The notes: generated by a model not told the origin, from the sequence alone. DNA of 64,000 nt from Apoderus coryli (GCA_911728435.2 OU452201.1:6014001-6078000); one strand, 5' to 3'. Shown: positions 13,419 to 23,961, counted from the stretch's first letter. A program made the numbers and translations.

Positions 13419-13839
13419 TTAAAACGGTTTGTTGAGTGTCTTTAAGAGAGTTCGAGGATCTTGAGGTAGAAAATTTGGCATGTGTTTATTGAGTATAGCA
13501 AAAAGCTTCTTTTGGGAAAAATGCGGAACATTATTTGATACTGCCCATGTTCGCATGTTTTCTCTTAGTTTTGCATTTTTTTCTAGCTCACTTGTGCTTG
13601 AAGCATGATATTGATCACCAATTCTCTATTTCGGCTACCCGCTCACCATCTAGTAATAATTCCTCCTGAGAATTTATCAGTCTTCAAAATATTTGATGTC
13701 TTATAAATTGTCATTAATTTGATTAGATTCCATTACAGTTTGCTACTCTTTATTATAGTCACTAATGTTTTCCCTTTGATAATTTATAATATTGTAATTA
13801 ATTTTCTATTAAATGCACAACTGCTTTTCGTTTGGACAT
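13419..13839 (-). pseudogene. Decayed minus-strand protein of the 2.7-kb element
   Basis: An ATG at 13839 gives MSKRKAVVHLIEN and then a stop. After a degraded acidic stretch, a clean frame of 67 codons (13622-13419) contains LRENMRTWAVSNN, then FSQKKLFAILNKHMPN and FLPQDPRTLLKTLN. The pattern of an RxWAxxxxxxxxxxxxLxxIL block followed by LPxDxRTLLxT resembles the N-terminal part of uncharacterised transposon-linked proteins common in insects and cnidarians, as far as I recall; I could not check. It converges on the + strand exon at 12487. Internal stops show it is no longer functional. Confidence 0.5.
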
Positions 13840-14448
13840 TTTAAACCTGTGTATGATATAACAATAAATATCAGTTGAAAATAAATAAGACTATGTTATA
13901 TATTAGTTCTAGGTAATGTTTATGACAGCATTTTAATTTTATAAAATATGCATTGGCAACATATTTATTTTTTTATTGTTTTTAATAAAATAACTAAAAA
14001 ACAATTTTGTAATTATTAATTTGCGCACAAATTTGCTGCAGCAAACAAATCGCTCTTAATAACGACAATAAAAAAACTATTTTATTATTACGAAACGTAC
14101 TTTAACAGAATAATTTTATAATTGTTTTTAAAGGAACAAGTTAATCCAGACTAGTACTTTTACAAAATGCTTTTAAAACCAATTATCATTCGGAACAAAT
14201 TCGTCCTATAAAAAATATTTTATAAACGTTTATAAAACTGTTACGATATCATATTTTATAACTATTTTATTATTTTGCTGTAAAAACGTTCTTAAAACAG
14301 TTTTTCTCACAGAAAAGTTTAACACAGCAGTTTTATCACCAAACGAACCTTTAAAAAACAAAAAAGTTTTTACTAAGCGGCAATAAAATAATTATAAAAT
14401 ATATTAGTTCTTTAAGAATGTCGAATTGCTAGTTGGGTAATACCACCT

Positions 14449-15307
14449 AATTCAATTTTCGGCGATGAAGCTCCATCAAGGACCAGTGTTTATCGATGGT
14501 ATGCTGAATTCAATCGTGGTCGTAGTTCACTCCAAGACGAATTTCGTGAAGGTCGTCCAAAATCAGTTGTTCCGAAAATCATTGATGCTGTGCGCGAACT
14601 GACATTGGAAGATCGTCATGTGACCTATCAAGAGATTGAGACAACCTTAGGCATTAGTGGGACCAGCATATATTCAATATTGCATAAACATTTGACTGTC
14701 AAAAAAATTTGTTCGCGTTGGATCCCACACAATTTGTCAATCGCTCAAAAAAAGACTCGTGTCGATTGGTCGAAAGAAATGCTCAAAAAATACGATCGCG
14801 GTGCTTCGAAACACGTGTATAACATCGTGACAGGTGATGAATCGTGGATTTACGCGTATGAGCCCGAAAGTAAACAGCAGTTGACTGTATGGGTGTTTCA
14901 AGATGAGCGAAATCCAACAAACGTTGTTCGCGCACAAAGCACTTCCAAGCAAATGGTCGCCTGTTTTTTCGGAAAAACCGGACATGTCGCAACCGTACCA
15001 CTAGAACAACGCAGAACAGTCAATTCTGAGTTGTACACAACCATTTGTTTGCCAGTTGTCTTTCAAGAAATCAGGAAAACCAACCGCCGAAGATGGATCA
15101 CTCTTCACCACGACAATGGGAGTTCTCACACATCGGGTCAAACAACTGCATTTTTGAGCACCCACAACATCGATTTGATGAGTCATCCGCCGTATAGTCC
15201 TGACTTTGGAGATACCTCAATCAGAGTGGCAAAAGTGCTTCGACAATTGATTCAAACGCATGCAAAAGTGTATAGATCTTCATGGGGAATATTTTGAAAA
15301 ACAATAA
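14449..15307 (+). pseudogene. mariner transposase, 5'-truncated and internally deleted, copy 2
   Basis: The same mariner lineage as copy 1, on the opposite strand. Homology begins abruptly at NSIFGDEAPSRTSVYRWY, without the first ~25 residues. It keeps the HTH region, the first catalytic Asp (VTGDESWIYAYEPES) and the second (ITLHHDNGSSHTSGQ). The frame stays open to 15297, but after HPPYSPDF a deletion of roughly 36 codons removes LAP-N-D, the third catalytic Asp, and shifts the frame. The true C-terminus can be read in another frame as EIPQSEWQKCFDN, a stop, FKRMQKCIDLHGEYFEKQ and a stop at 15305-15307. One codon is also missing at RPKSV-VPK. The protein would lack the DD34D triad. Confidence 0.93.
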
Positions 15308-15347
15308 AGTGATTTTCGATGATAAATATTTTTTTTTGTGCTCTAAT

Positions 15348-15373
15348 CCCGAATATAAAAGGCAACCCTCGTA
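15348..15373 (+). repeat. mariner terminal inverted repeat (3' end of copy 2)
   Basis: CCCGAATATAAAAGGCAACC followed by CTCG and TA, 40 bp after the transposase stop. It matches the end beside copy 1 and so sets the 3' limit of copy 2. The 5' end of this copy is missing. Confidence 0.88.
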
Positions 15374-16694
15374 GTAGTAGTCTTTGGACGATGATAATAC
15401 TATCTATCTTTTGGTGTTGCTTGTTTACCCTTTCTCTAACTTTTTAGGTAGCGAAACTACTTTTTTTTGGGACATTCTTTCTAAACAGGGGTTCCTCTAA
15501 TACTATTATTATTTTTTTATATAAAAGACCCACCCTATTTATTTTTCCAACAAAGATGTAAAAGATTTTCAATAAATTGAAATTAAGTTGATGGAATGCT
15601 CTCCTATTCTAATTCACAACAGGAATCCATATTAAATTGGACTCTTTCGTTAAAAAGTGTAGTATTACATGGTTTGTATTTTACCTCCGAGGAAATAGTG
15701 TTTTACTTATTGGCTTTCGTCTACTCTTTTCCACAGCAACATTTTTTGTTGTTTTCCATTAAAGGAATATACTGTGCTTCACATCTGTCCTACTCATATG
15801 GACCATTCAGTGCATCATTCATACTTAGCAACACCACAAAGGCAACACTGAGTCACTTCAATATGATTCTATTGCCAGATTAATAATTTTTTTTGCATTA
15901 AAATATTAAAAGCTGGAATTCCAAAACTATAAAGCATAAGTAGCTATTTAAATCCTACAGAATACCATTTTTGTATTTAGTTTCTAAATTCTAATCCAGA
16001 TGTTTCACAAAGTGCCAATACTAATTAATCTGCATTGTTTTCAGTTATTATTGCCAAAAAACCCTAACATATTCAAAAATCTATTTTTGAATAAACACTC
16101 ATTTTTATTTCAAGGATGTGACATCTATTTTGATATAAATACTTACCAAATTATTCACGAAATTTTAATTTTTTTTTTAAATTATTACTTAACCTATTAT
16201 TTCTACATTCTCTGATTTTGTAAAAACATTCACCAGTCATGTCAAGCATACAGAAATGAAAATTCCTATCTAATTACATTGAAAAACAGCTAACGGAATT
16301 CAGTGAACTTGAATTGGGTGTAATTTTCTATTCCATTTCCAATTTATAAATTGTATAGGACTTCTGCGGTTGTCATGTACAGAACGACATCTTACCGAGA
16401 AACCACACGTTACTCGTATCCAAATTAATTTTAAAATAATAACAAATCAGATGTTATTAATAATTTTAGCAATAATTAAAAAGAGGAAGTCTTGATAAAA
16501 GTGTTTAAAAATCTATTTTTTGTAAAATATAATTTAATGATAATAAGCTAAAGAGTCGTATAGTTAACAAATATTTTCGTTGCGACCCCTCACCGGCCGT
16601 GTATCTACAGTATACGAGTTGACTAATCGTATTGCGGTGTTGCCATTATCTGTTCATGGCTTGTCTAGAGAAGGCTGTGAAACTACGTAGCGAC
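15374..16694. other. Non-coding stretch, no gene recognised
   Basis: Open frames at 15596-15883 and 16000-16215 are hydrophobic and AT-driven, without family motifs, splice context or flanking signals. I do not support them as genes. Confidence 0.4.
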
Positions 16695-16847
16695 TTAGGC
16701 CCATTTTACACAAGCAACAAAAACGCAACCGGTTGGTCGCTCAGTCACTTGACAATTTTGCCCACTCTATACGAGCGTGTAGGGCGTACAACCGGCGAGT
16801 GAAACGCGACCCATTCTACACTAGCGACAAAACGCCTCATATTTGCT

Positions 16848-16935
16848 ATGGATCCCGTACAAGTTTGGTGTATCGCTGTTCACCAATTAACGTTATTAAG
16901 TTTGTTGGCCAAAAAACGGAAAAAAAGACGTTGGT
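16848..16935 (+). pseudogene. N-terminal remnant of a Harbinger (HARBI1-like) transposase
   Basis: From the ATG at 16848 the frame reads MDPVQVWCIAVHQLTLLSLL and then AKKRKKRRW. A TGA replaces the expected second Trp, followed by VHP. The KRR.W-stop-VHP string matches the R-R-W-W-V-H-P motif near the N-terminus of HARBI1-type transposases. The rest, with the DDE catalytic residues, is missing because of the internal deletion. Confidence 0.75.
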
Positions 16936-16944
16936 GAGTACACC

Positions 16945-17056
16945 CGGTTGGTCCAATCTTTAAAAATTACTTCTGCTGCTTTCACATCCCTATCAGAATA
17001 ATCCTTACTTGAGGTTGATCCTCGATTTCACAAATAAATCGTTCAGTGTCAAACAT
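16945..17056 (-). pseudogene. MADF-domain protein remnant of the same Harbinger element
   Basis: On the minus strand from 17056: MFDTERFICEIEDQPQ, then after a frameshift SSKDYSDRDVKAAEVIFKDW. This is the first half of a MADF DNA-binding domain (pattern F..FI..IE..P.LWD..SK.YSDRD.K). PIF/Harbinger elements usually carry a second DNA-binding protein of the Myb/SANT/MADF kind. Its convergent position opposite the transposase fits, with the deletion joining the two genes' middles. Confidence 0.72.
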
Positions 17057-17359
17057 CTTGTTTGCAAAGACACCACAACAATGATCTGTGCTACTAGTCG
17101 TGGACTGGTGAAGGACAAATCGGCTCTGCCGACCAGATGCTTGCAAGTAGCTAGATGTAGAATGACACGTCGGTCTCCGGCACGCGACTTTTACGCAACC
17201 TCTTGCGTTCAACACGCCGGCACGCCAACGAACGTGTCCACAAGCGACCGCAAAGTTACCCATATAGTATGCCAATTAACAATCTGGGGTTCTGTGACAC
17301 ACGCGTGTCGCTCGCCGGCAAACGGTCGCGTTTTTGTGGCTCGTGTAGAATCGGCCTTA

Positions 17360-18670
17360 GAGAGATATCTATAAATGCTTGATGCATTATTAAAAGTCAG
17401 ATGATCGGAATTCATCGAGTACAAAATGCCCTATAATAATTTTTATTTATTTATTCATCTTTGAGACTGAGTTTTGGTGTTAGGCGAGTTGAACGGTTCG
17501 ACGATTTTAAAAACGAAAATGGTTTTCATACATAATATAAACATCAATTTACACAAAAATTTTCACGAATTGGACATAAAAGAAGAGTAAAAATTTCGTT
17601 AGCATTTCTAAAGTAAAATACGTGATAAGTTCTGTGGACCTGGAACTGGAAGTCGTGAAGAGTGTCTTACGAACTCACTGCACCCCCGCATTTTAAATTA
17701 GTATATTATAAATGCGAGGTAACCCTCTACCTGGGATGATGATGATAAGGTAATCTAATTTTCTTTTCAAGTATTTTTAATTTTTGTTTCAACGTTCGCA
17801 ATAAATTATATGAAAGAACCAGACGCCGCCGCCGCTACGCCTGTTTTGATGCAAAGAATGAATAAAAATCATGTTATCAAAAACACATTTTGGAAGCAGA
17901 TAGAGGTGAGACATAAGAGGTCCACGGAAATTAGAATTTCAAATTAATTTTTTCAGTAAACCAAAATTACAGCGCAAAATAATATACATAAGTACTGGGT
18001 GATTTTTTATCCATGTTTGTTTTTGAAGATCAAAGCATGAAAAAGTTGTAGTATTTGAAATAAAAGCTGTTGGATTAACCGCATTGGCACTATTATTGAA
18101 CGCGTAAGCTTCACTTCGTTAATGAAATATCGAAATCAAATTACAGTCAGTGGTTTTGTCAATAATTTTTGTTAAGCTGCTTCAATGTTGTCAAAACAAG
18201 AACATGTACATGTAATATACCATTTTGAAAAAATAATCGTCCATTCCGTTACTTTACGCACACCCTGTATATCGGTGCTTAGGTGCATTAAATTAAATTT
18301 GATGTAATCAAGTCTAGTCAGTATTAAATTAGTTACAGTGGGGGATTATATACAAACCAAATTGTTCTGCAACATCTCTATGCCCTGCAGCTGTGTTTCT
18401 ACTGAACGAATTATCTAATTTCATGACTGGGAGGAAACAATTGTATAGAAAGAGATTCGATTGGTAATAAGGGGTAATTTTTATTTGAAATGTTGTACCT
18501 TATAGAACAGTATTTCATAGTACTAGTTCCTATACTAGCCTATGACCACTGCACTGATCTGTCATCCACGGACAGCGCGTCTTAAGATATTTAGAACTTC
18601 AAATATATAAAAATCTTTTCTTGTAACGCTTATGGTTTGAATCTGAACGATAGTTCAGGTGAAAAGTTTT
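17360..18670. other. Non-coding stretch with dispersed-repeat end
   Basis: No gene is recognised. A CACACCCTGTAT string at 18259-18270 belongs to the repeat-end motif seen many times in the window. Confidence 0.4.
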
Positions 18671-20035
18671 GAGTGGTCACCATTGAGATATAAGGAGTCG
18701 CTATAAGCATTATTTTACATTGTACACAAACGGGTGCATTGGGTGGGGCGTAATCGTATACCAATATGGCGGATTCTCCAGAGCCGCACTAACTATTTTT
18801 GTTGACGTTTTTGCTTTTAATTTGCAGCTTGGGTTTATACTTTATTTTGAAATATTATGCAGTGTACAAAATACTTAAATATAGGTAATTATTGATATTT
18901 GATACCTAAATACAGGAATAAAAGACGTTAGTACTTTATAAATTATATATTAATACCCCTTAAACAAAACAATTTTATTTAAATGTTGCGCTATGCTTAT
19001 CCACTTTATTTGTACTTAAATAATACATCCTCGTATTAACATATTTAGTCGCAATAGATTTGATCAGTAAATGTATATGGTTATCAAACACTGATTGATC
19101 AAAACCGTGCACAACGAAATTAGGAAAAATATTACTATTTACAAATTCCTTTAAAACAAGGTTTATTATGAATCCTGCGGACAACTTTTCATTAGTAGCT
19201 ACTACACGATTTTTTATGATCTTTTCGGATTGGAAGCAAACGTCTAAAACATCTTTTGAAGGAAGTTGTAAATCCTTTTTTGCCTTCATTTTAATAAAAG
19301 AATAACACTTATTAATGCATCTCGACATTCTCTGCAAATAATTTGCTTCTTTAAACTAAAAACAACAAATCCAGCAATATAAACAGTAATGAATTTCGAA
19401 AATTCAGAAAATGGTCCAGGAAGATAATCATGATCTGGATAAATTATATTTGTGTACATTTCTCGTTGGTATCCAATTAATTCTGTCCAGATATGTCTAC
19501 GAGCAGGATCTTTAGGAAATCTAAAAACAAAAATATGTTTTTAACACACATTTAGAGGTCTTTTTTGCTAGAAAGTGATGATAAAGTAGAGAGTTTGAGA
19601 GTAGAAATCAAGTAAAAGAATTTGCAAAAAAAAAACTACAATGCACGTGTCAATTGTTGCAGTGCAGAAAGAGAATGCTACCAGACTCCTATAATAATGT
19701 GTTTTAATAAGTTCGCCTAAAAAAACCCTAAATACGTCCATGTACAATGTTTACAATATTTGGTACATACCTATGAAACGTTATTCCTGATATTTTCTTG
19801 CCGATTTCACTTCTACTACTGCAACTACGCACAGCACAGGACACCATTATAGTATATTGTCAAATAACCGTCCAAAAAAACACGATAAAACTTAAGTAAA
19901 CTTGTAAAATACTCGTAAATAACACTATAAACTTGAAAGCACGACAAATGATAGAGGTCGTATACCAATATGGCGTACCTGCACCCGCTTTTGACCACGT
20001 TAGAGCGTCTCCCCCCACCTCAATGGTGGTCACCC
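18671..20035 (-). mobile_element. P-like THAP transposon, internally deleted
   Basis: The ends form imperfect inverted repeats. The left is GAGTGGTCACCATTGAG, then GGAGTCGCTATAAG and ACGGGTGCA. The right, reverse complemented, is GGGTGACCACCATTGAG, then GGAGACGCTCTAAC and GCGGGTGCA. A 17-bp string CGTATACCAATATGGCG lies just inside both ends in direct orientation (18755-18771 and 19959-19975). Between them, on the minus strand, are the THAP start and the C-terminus of a P-element/THAP9-type transposase. I could not find a clear 8-bp target duplication. At about 1.4 kb it is far shorter than a complete element. Confidence 0.8.
18976..19847 (-). pseudogene. THAP-domain P-element-type transposase remnant, spliced
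   Basis: Exon 1 (19847-19771) starts MVSCAVRSCSSRSEIGKK and ends TFHR at an AG|GTATGT donor. After a 250-bp intron (19770-19521, acceptor TTTTTAG) exon 2 continues FPKDPARRHIWTELIGYQ. Together these give the THAP signature C-x4-C and F-H-x-F-P-K-D. The domain's later C-x2-H pair is missing, because the frame jumps into a C-terminal block: PGPFSEFSKFITVYIAGF, then LKKQIICREC. A frameshift near 19320 leads to SFIKMKAKKDLQLPSKDV, DVCFQSEKIIKN and NHIHLLIKSIATKYVN, which match the C-terminal region of P-element/THAP9 transposases. The DDE catalytic middle is deleted. Confidence 0.8.
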
Positions 20036-20777
20036 ACAAAATGAGAAATGCATGATTTACACATGAAACATTAAGCTGTATCAGTTTTTAATATAAAAGT
20101 TTTATATCGTTACCGAGCGGAACTTTATTCTTACACCATAATATATATTATGTAAATTGTGTATGTCGAAAAAATGGTTAAAAAAAACTTTAAGGGTATA
20201 TAGAAAAATATGCGATCAAATTTAATTTTAAATTGAATCAACTAATCTGCTAGTAACAGAATATTTTTGTGAACATTTTAATTAGAAAAGTTCTGAAAAA
20301 TACGTTTATTTTTTGAGTGTCATATCACTATATTTTCAACAGCGTTGGTTTTATGCCAAAACATGACAATACAGTAATATTTCTATGAACATGATTTTAT
20401 ACAGGATGTCGCATAGTTCGTTTTATACGTATTAAGACGTGAGTCAATAAGAAGAGCAACTCATGACCAATTGTTGCTCAGGGCGGCTTTATTTGAAATC
20501 GGTGCAACTTTGCCTGTACGGAAATGACGTCATTTGTGATTACAAGTTAGTGCACGGCTTATATTTGAAATGTACTGCGAGCGATATCGCAAGTTTTGCG
20601 CATGGGGGTATACCGATCGCAAGTCAACTTTCGCACACGCAAAAGATGTCAGTTTATTTTATTTTGACATTTCACATCAAATAAATTTTAATTTTTGAAA
20701 ATAGCGTGATTGATCTTTTAACCATTTTGTTAGTTTTAAAGTTTTTTTTGTTATTTCAGTTTGTTTATTTTTTAAAT
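20036..20777. other. Non-coding stretch before Harbinger-type remnant
   Basis: The section 20480-20660 is richer in CG dinucleotides than its surroundings (GCGAGCGATATCGCAAG, CCGATCGCAAG). It probably belongs to the 5' part of the following transposon remnant. No terminal repeat pair could be matched. Confidence 0.4.
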
Positions 20778-20925
20778 ATGAATTTTAATAAGTTAAGTAA
20801 TAATCATGTATTGGCTGGCCTTGAAGTGGCGGAGATTTTATGTAATGGAAACCGCGTTATAAGGCCGCGGTTTGATGCTTTTACTTTAAGTGACCAAGCT
20901 TTTGTAAAACATTTAATAAATTCAA
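20778..20925 (+). pseudogene. Second Harbinger-type transposase N-terminal remnant
   Basis: From ATG 20778: MNFNKLSNNHVLAGLEVAEI, then NRVIRPRFDAFTLSDQAFVK. The block R-x-I-R-P-R-x-D-x-F-x-x-x-x-D-x-x-F resembles the region ahead of the catalytic domain in insect Harbinger transposases. Frame and homology fade near 20925, where a convergent minus-strand frame begins. The similarity is modest and based on pattern memory. Confidence 0.5.
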
Positions 20926-20944
20926 TGCCTTTTGCCACAGTTTT

Positions 20945-21060
20945 TTTGACGATTCCATAGTGAAATTTGCCCCAAATTTGGCAGACAGCAAATTGGGGTG
21001 CTCTCTGACAAAGTGGGCAAGAAGGATTTTTTGCTCCGCATTTGCGTTTGCAGAGCGCAT
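20945..21060 (-). pseudogene. Myb/SANT-like DNA-binding protein remnant
   Basis: From an ATG at 21060 on the minus strand: MRSANANAEQKILLAHFVRE, HPNLLSAKFGANFT and SSKKLWQKALNLLN. The spacing of E-x-x-x-L-L-x-x-x-V-x-x-H-P and the later L-W-Q-x-A-x-x-L-N fits the Myb/SANT-like domain found in Harbinger accessory proteins. It is fused tail-to-tail with the + strand transposase remnant, the same convergent deletion layout as the 16.7-kb element. Its upstream side is occupied by a hammerhead-like motif. Confidence 0.6.
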
Positions 21061-21104
21061 TTTTTTGTTCTCTGGAACATTAATAAGTTGAGTTTCTCTT
21101 TTCG

Positions 21105-21146
21105 CCACTGATGATGGAACTAGTGTGAGTTCCGAAACATGTTTGG
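21105..21146 (+). ncRNA. Hammerhead ribozyme candidate 1 (type I)
   Basis: CTGATGA at 21108-21114; helix II GGAAC (21116-21120) pairs perfectly with GTTCC (21129-21133) across an 8-base loop; GAAAC at 21134-21138; then AT and GTT (21141-21143), giving a one-pair helix III and cleavage after GUU. Helix I is at least CCA (21105-21107) with TGG (21144-21146). The order and very short helix III fit the type I hammerheads of Penelope-like elements. No reverse transcriptase is adjacent. Confidence 0.72.
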
Positions 21147-23578
21147 ACACTAATAATTATAAATTTCTATTCAATTTATTTTCGTGGAGATTCGACTTTT
21201 ATTTCGTCATTGAAAATTAAACATATTAGAGATGTACAACCTTATACATATTTACCCTTGTTTTTAATGCTTAAGATAAAAATATAAAATATTGGGGTTT
21301 CTATTTAAAAATATTGACTTTTGACAGTTTTCTCATTTTTATGTTTGATGTAATATTTTGCACACCCTGTATTAATATTTACCAAAAGAGTACAAAGTTC
21401 TCATAAAATGACTATTTTTGAGGTAGAAATAGTAGGTATCTAAATCAATTAATGAAAGTTTTCTTATAGGGATAATTTTATAATGAATTTAGAGCATAGT
21501 TACACTACCAAATTTTCAAAATTCTCCTATGTATAGTTTTCTGTATACAGATCGATTTGGTTCCCTGTGGGACATTACATATACATTACCAGTGCTTTTG
21601 CTATTTGAAAATTTATTAATTTACAATTCGTATTATAATCCCTTCAGCCCCCAACACAAATGGGAGATGACGTGTAGGAAGCAGCTCCAGTTTTATTTTA
21701 AATTACTAAAAAATATCTCTTGATTCATTTTCCTTTAATTTTTTTGTTCATAATTTCCCTAGGATTCGGTTGGCGATGTAGATATAAACTAGCAAGACAA
21801 TATCCAAATGCAATGGAAAATACGTGCAGCATGGCGACTACGATAGCTACTGAATATACATGAAAACATATTCCCAACAATGTGAAAAAATAATGAAAAA
21901 CAATACACCAACATTATCCAGCAGACTCCATCCGCGACGTGTTTGAACGATAAAATAGAATGAAAAGTTCAAGGGCTACTTCATGGGTTTATATGAGTGC
22001 GAGATATTGTGTTAGAGAGAAGCATGAATAGGGGTGATAATTATTGTTATCGCTTAATTATTGTGTAGGTTCAACTTGTAAATGATGTGCTTTTGTTTTG
22101 TAATTGTTTTCAAGGTCTAGCCGGGGTAGTTTGGAAATACCTACACATGAATGACAACATAATAACTATGATTTCTATTCAATTCAGTGATGGGGAAGTT
22201 CGTTGAGGCTTGAGAGCTTTCTTAAAAAGATATTTCCTAGCCTACTTTAAATTTGATCAGATTGTTCTTGTCAGTCCAAGTCTATTCAGAAAATTCCTAT
22301 GAATTTAAATTGCAAAGTCAGCTTCAGCTGAAATCATTACAAAATATTGACGTTCCAGAAGCGTTTTGACGCCGCACAAAACCATGTATGCCTCAATTAT
22401 CACAAAAGATCTCGGAATATTTATTTTTATTGTCTGGAATACTAATTGTAATCGCAGTCGCATATAAACGTAGATAAAACCTCAACTTTAAAAACTGTGG
22501 CTTCCAACGAGTTTCACAATTCTGCATCGCATTCAGCAGCGAAAGTTTTTCTGAAATATATGACCGTCAAGTTTTTTCGTTTTTAGAGAAAATTTCCCTT
22601 ATTGAAAGGACTGTCCATTTCATACAAATATATTGCTAAACTTCCGAGACTTGCCTATCTATTATCGGAAGCACAAAAATATAATAATAAACGGCAAGCG
22701 ACGGTTTAGACATTTGTATTTGGAAAATAAATTCGATATTGGGGTGTTATTTTTCCAAGCATAAATATTTTTATTTTTGTCTTTTTAATGCATACAGTGA
22801 GTACAAAAACTCACAGGAAACTTTTTTGGAAGTAACGGCGCTCGCACATCTCACTTTTGCTTTTAGTTTGTTAAATTCTCCAATCTACCTATTTGTATTT
22901 GTTTCCTCGAAATCTTAAATGTTTTCGGACAAATTTGAAGTTGTTGTAGTAATGTAAAAAATCCGTGTATACTCTTTTTAATTAGGCGACTTGATTTTCA
23001 ACAATTTTTGATATTTTTACGGTCATCAACGTCGCTATTTCTGAGTGACATCGCTGCTTTCCAGGGCTTGTGAATTCTCAATTCTCATGCGTTGCATTAA
23101 AGGGATGACACGATGCTAAGTGGTCAAGTCTGACATCGCTTTCGGTAGACTTAATGTACTTAGATGTACGCTATATAGTAACACAAAACGGCATACAAAG
23201 CTGGTCATCATGATGATGTGTCAAGAACAGAAATGCAAATGTAAAAGTGTACTTAATTCAGATTGAAAATGGTAAACTATTTCTTACACACGTGCCAGAT
23301 GCTCCGGTTTCCCACATTCTATCATTTTTCATCAGAAACAACATCACTATTATACAATAATACATAACCTAATTATACCCAGAAAACAATTGCACTTCAC
23401 CTTGTATTCCGTGCTGCCTTTGTTTGGAATAGTTTATTTGAAGAGGCTCTGGTACATCCATCGAGATGCTTCTAGAATACAATGGAGACTAATAAATGCG
23501 GTCGGTATTTTGTAGAAAATAATACAAGATAGTAATTTGCAAATATTGTTTTAGAGGCAATAGGCATATGCAAATATC
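21147..23578. other. Non-coding stretch, no gene recognised
   Basis: A CACACCCTGTATT repeat end is at 21359-21371. Otherwise AT-rich sequence, with the frame at 21529-21723 carrying no family features. Confidence 0.4.
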
Positions 23579-23600
23579 CAGTGGCGGCTGGTCATATGAA
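23579..23600 (+). repeat. Solo hAT-type terminal repeat
   Basis: CAGTGGCGGCTGGTCATATG matches the ends at 28404 and 29046. It marks one end of a hAT-type repeat whose partner was not found within the next few hundred bases. Confidence 0.55.
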
Positions 23601-23961
23601 GATATTTTTATGCAGATCAAGTGTGCTTGAAAGCGTTTTCATCTATAATTCACTCCGGCATATACCCAATATACAACGAGATACAACCATCTGACGTCCT
23701 TCATATAAACATAGTTGCCAGCATTTAATTGCGCTCTAAACATAGCAGACGAACCTTGCCATTTAGAAAACAGCATAAGAAGCACGCTTCATATAGATGC
23801 AACACATGTTTAATGGAAAATAAGAGTATACGACAACGCTTGACGAGTGTGTTATTGTATATTGAATATTATAATTATTTTGACTTGAAGAAGCAGGCCG
23901 TTGTCTCAGTGCAGTGCAATGTATTAAAACAACGCAAACAAAACGTCACAAAATTGTCTTA

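Larger units (their letters stand above)
11738..14437. mobile_element. 2,700-bp DNA transposon with CCCAACTA termini and TA target duplication
   Basis: The boundaries come directly from the neighbouring tandem repeat: copy 1 shows the uninterrupted site and copy 2 is split at a TA that flanks both ends of the insert (11736-11737 and 14438-14439). The ends are inverted repeats: left CCCAACTAACAATTTAAC, right (reverse complement) CCCAACTAGCAATTCGAC. The outer few hundred bases on each side are dense with short TTATAAAAC/GTTTTATAA-like strings in both orientations, which could be transposase binding sites. Inside are a short + strand exon-like frame (12487-12674), a nested 19-bp inverted repeat (12778-12858) and a decayed minus-strand coding block (13419-13839). 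A cut-and-paste element is the natural reading. I cannot assign the superfamily with confidence. Confidence 0.9.
16698..17356. mobile_element. PIF/Harbinger element, internally deleted, with intact ends
   Basis: The ends are inverted repeats: the left reads GGCCCATTTTACACAAGCAA and the right, reverse complemented, GGCCGATTCTACACGAGCCA, continuing with ACAAAAACGC.ACCG on both sides. A 3-bp TTA lies on each side (16695-16697 and 17357-17359), the target duplication typical of PIF/Harbinger. A second CCCATTCTACACTAGCGACA copy at 16810 shows a subterminal repeat. The 659-bp element keeps only the N-terminal starts of its two convergent genes, so it is a non-autonomous deletion derivative. GC content is clearly above the surroundings. 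Confidence 0.93.

Noticed and set aside
14737..15186. Minus-strand frames across the mariner copy
   Set aside because: Shadows of the transposase frame on the other strand.
15596..15883. 95-codon open frame on the + strand
   Set aside because: Hydrophobic AT-driven sequence with no family pattern, no splice or promoter context, and not part of the adjacent mariner.
23288..23342. Minus-strand CTGATGA ... GAAAC pair
   Set aside because: The 17 bases between the blocks do not form a helix II, so the arrangement is probably chance.
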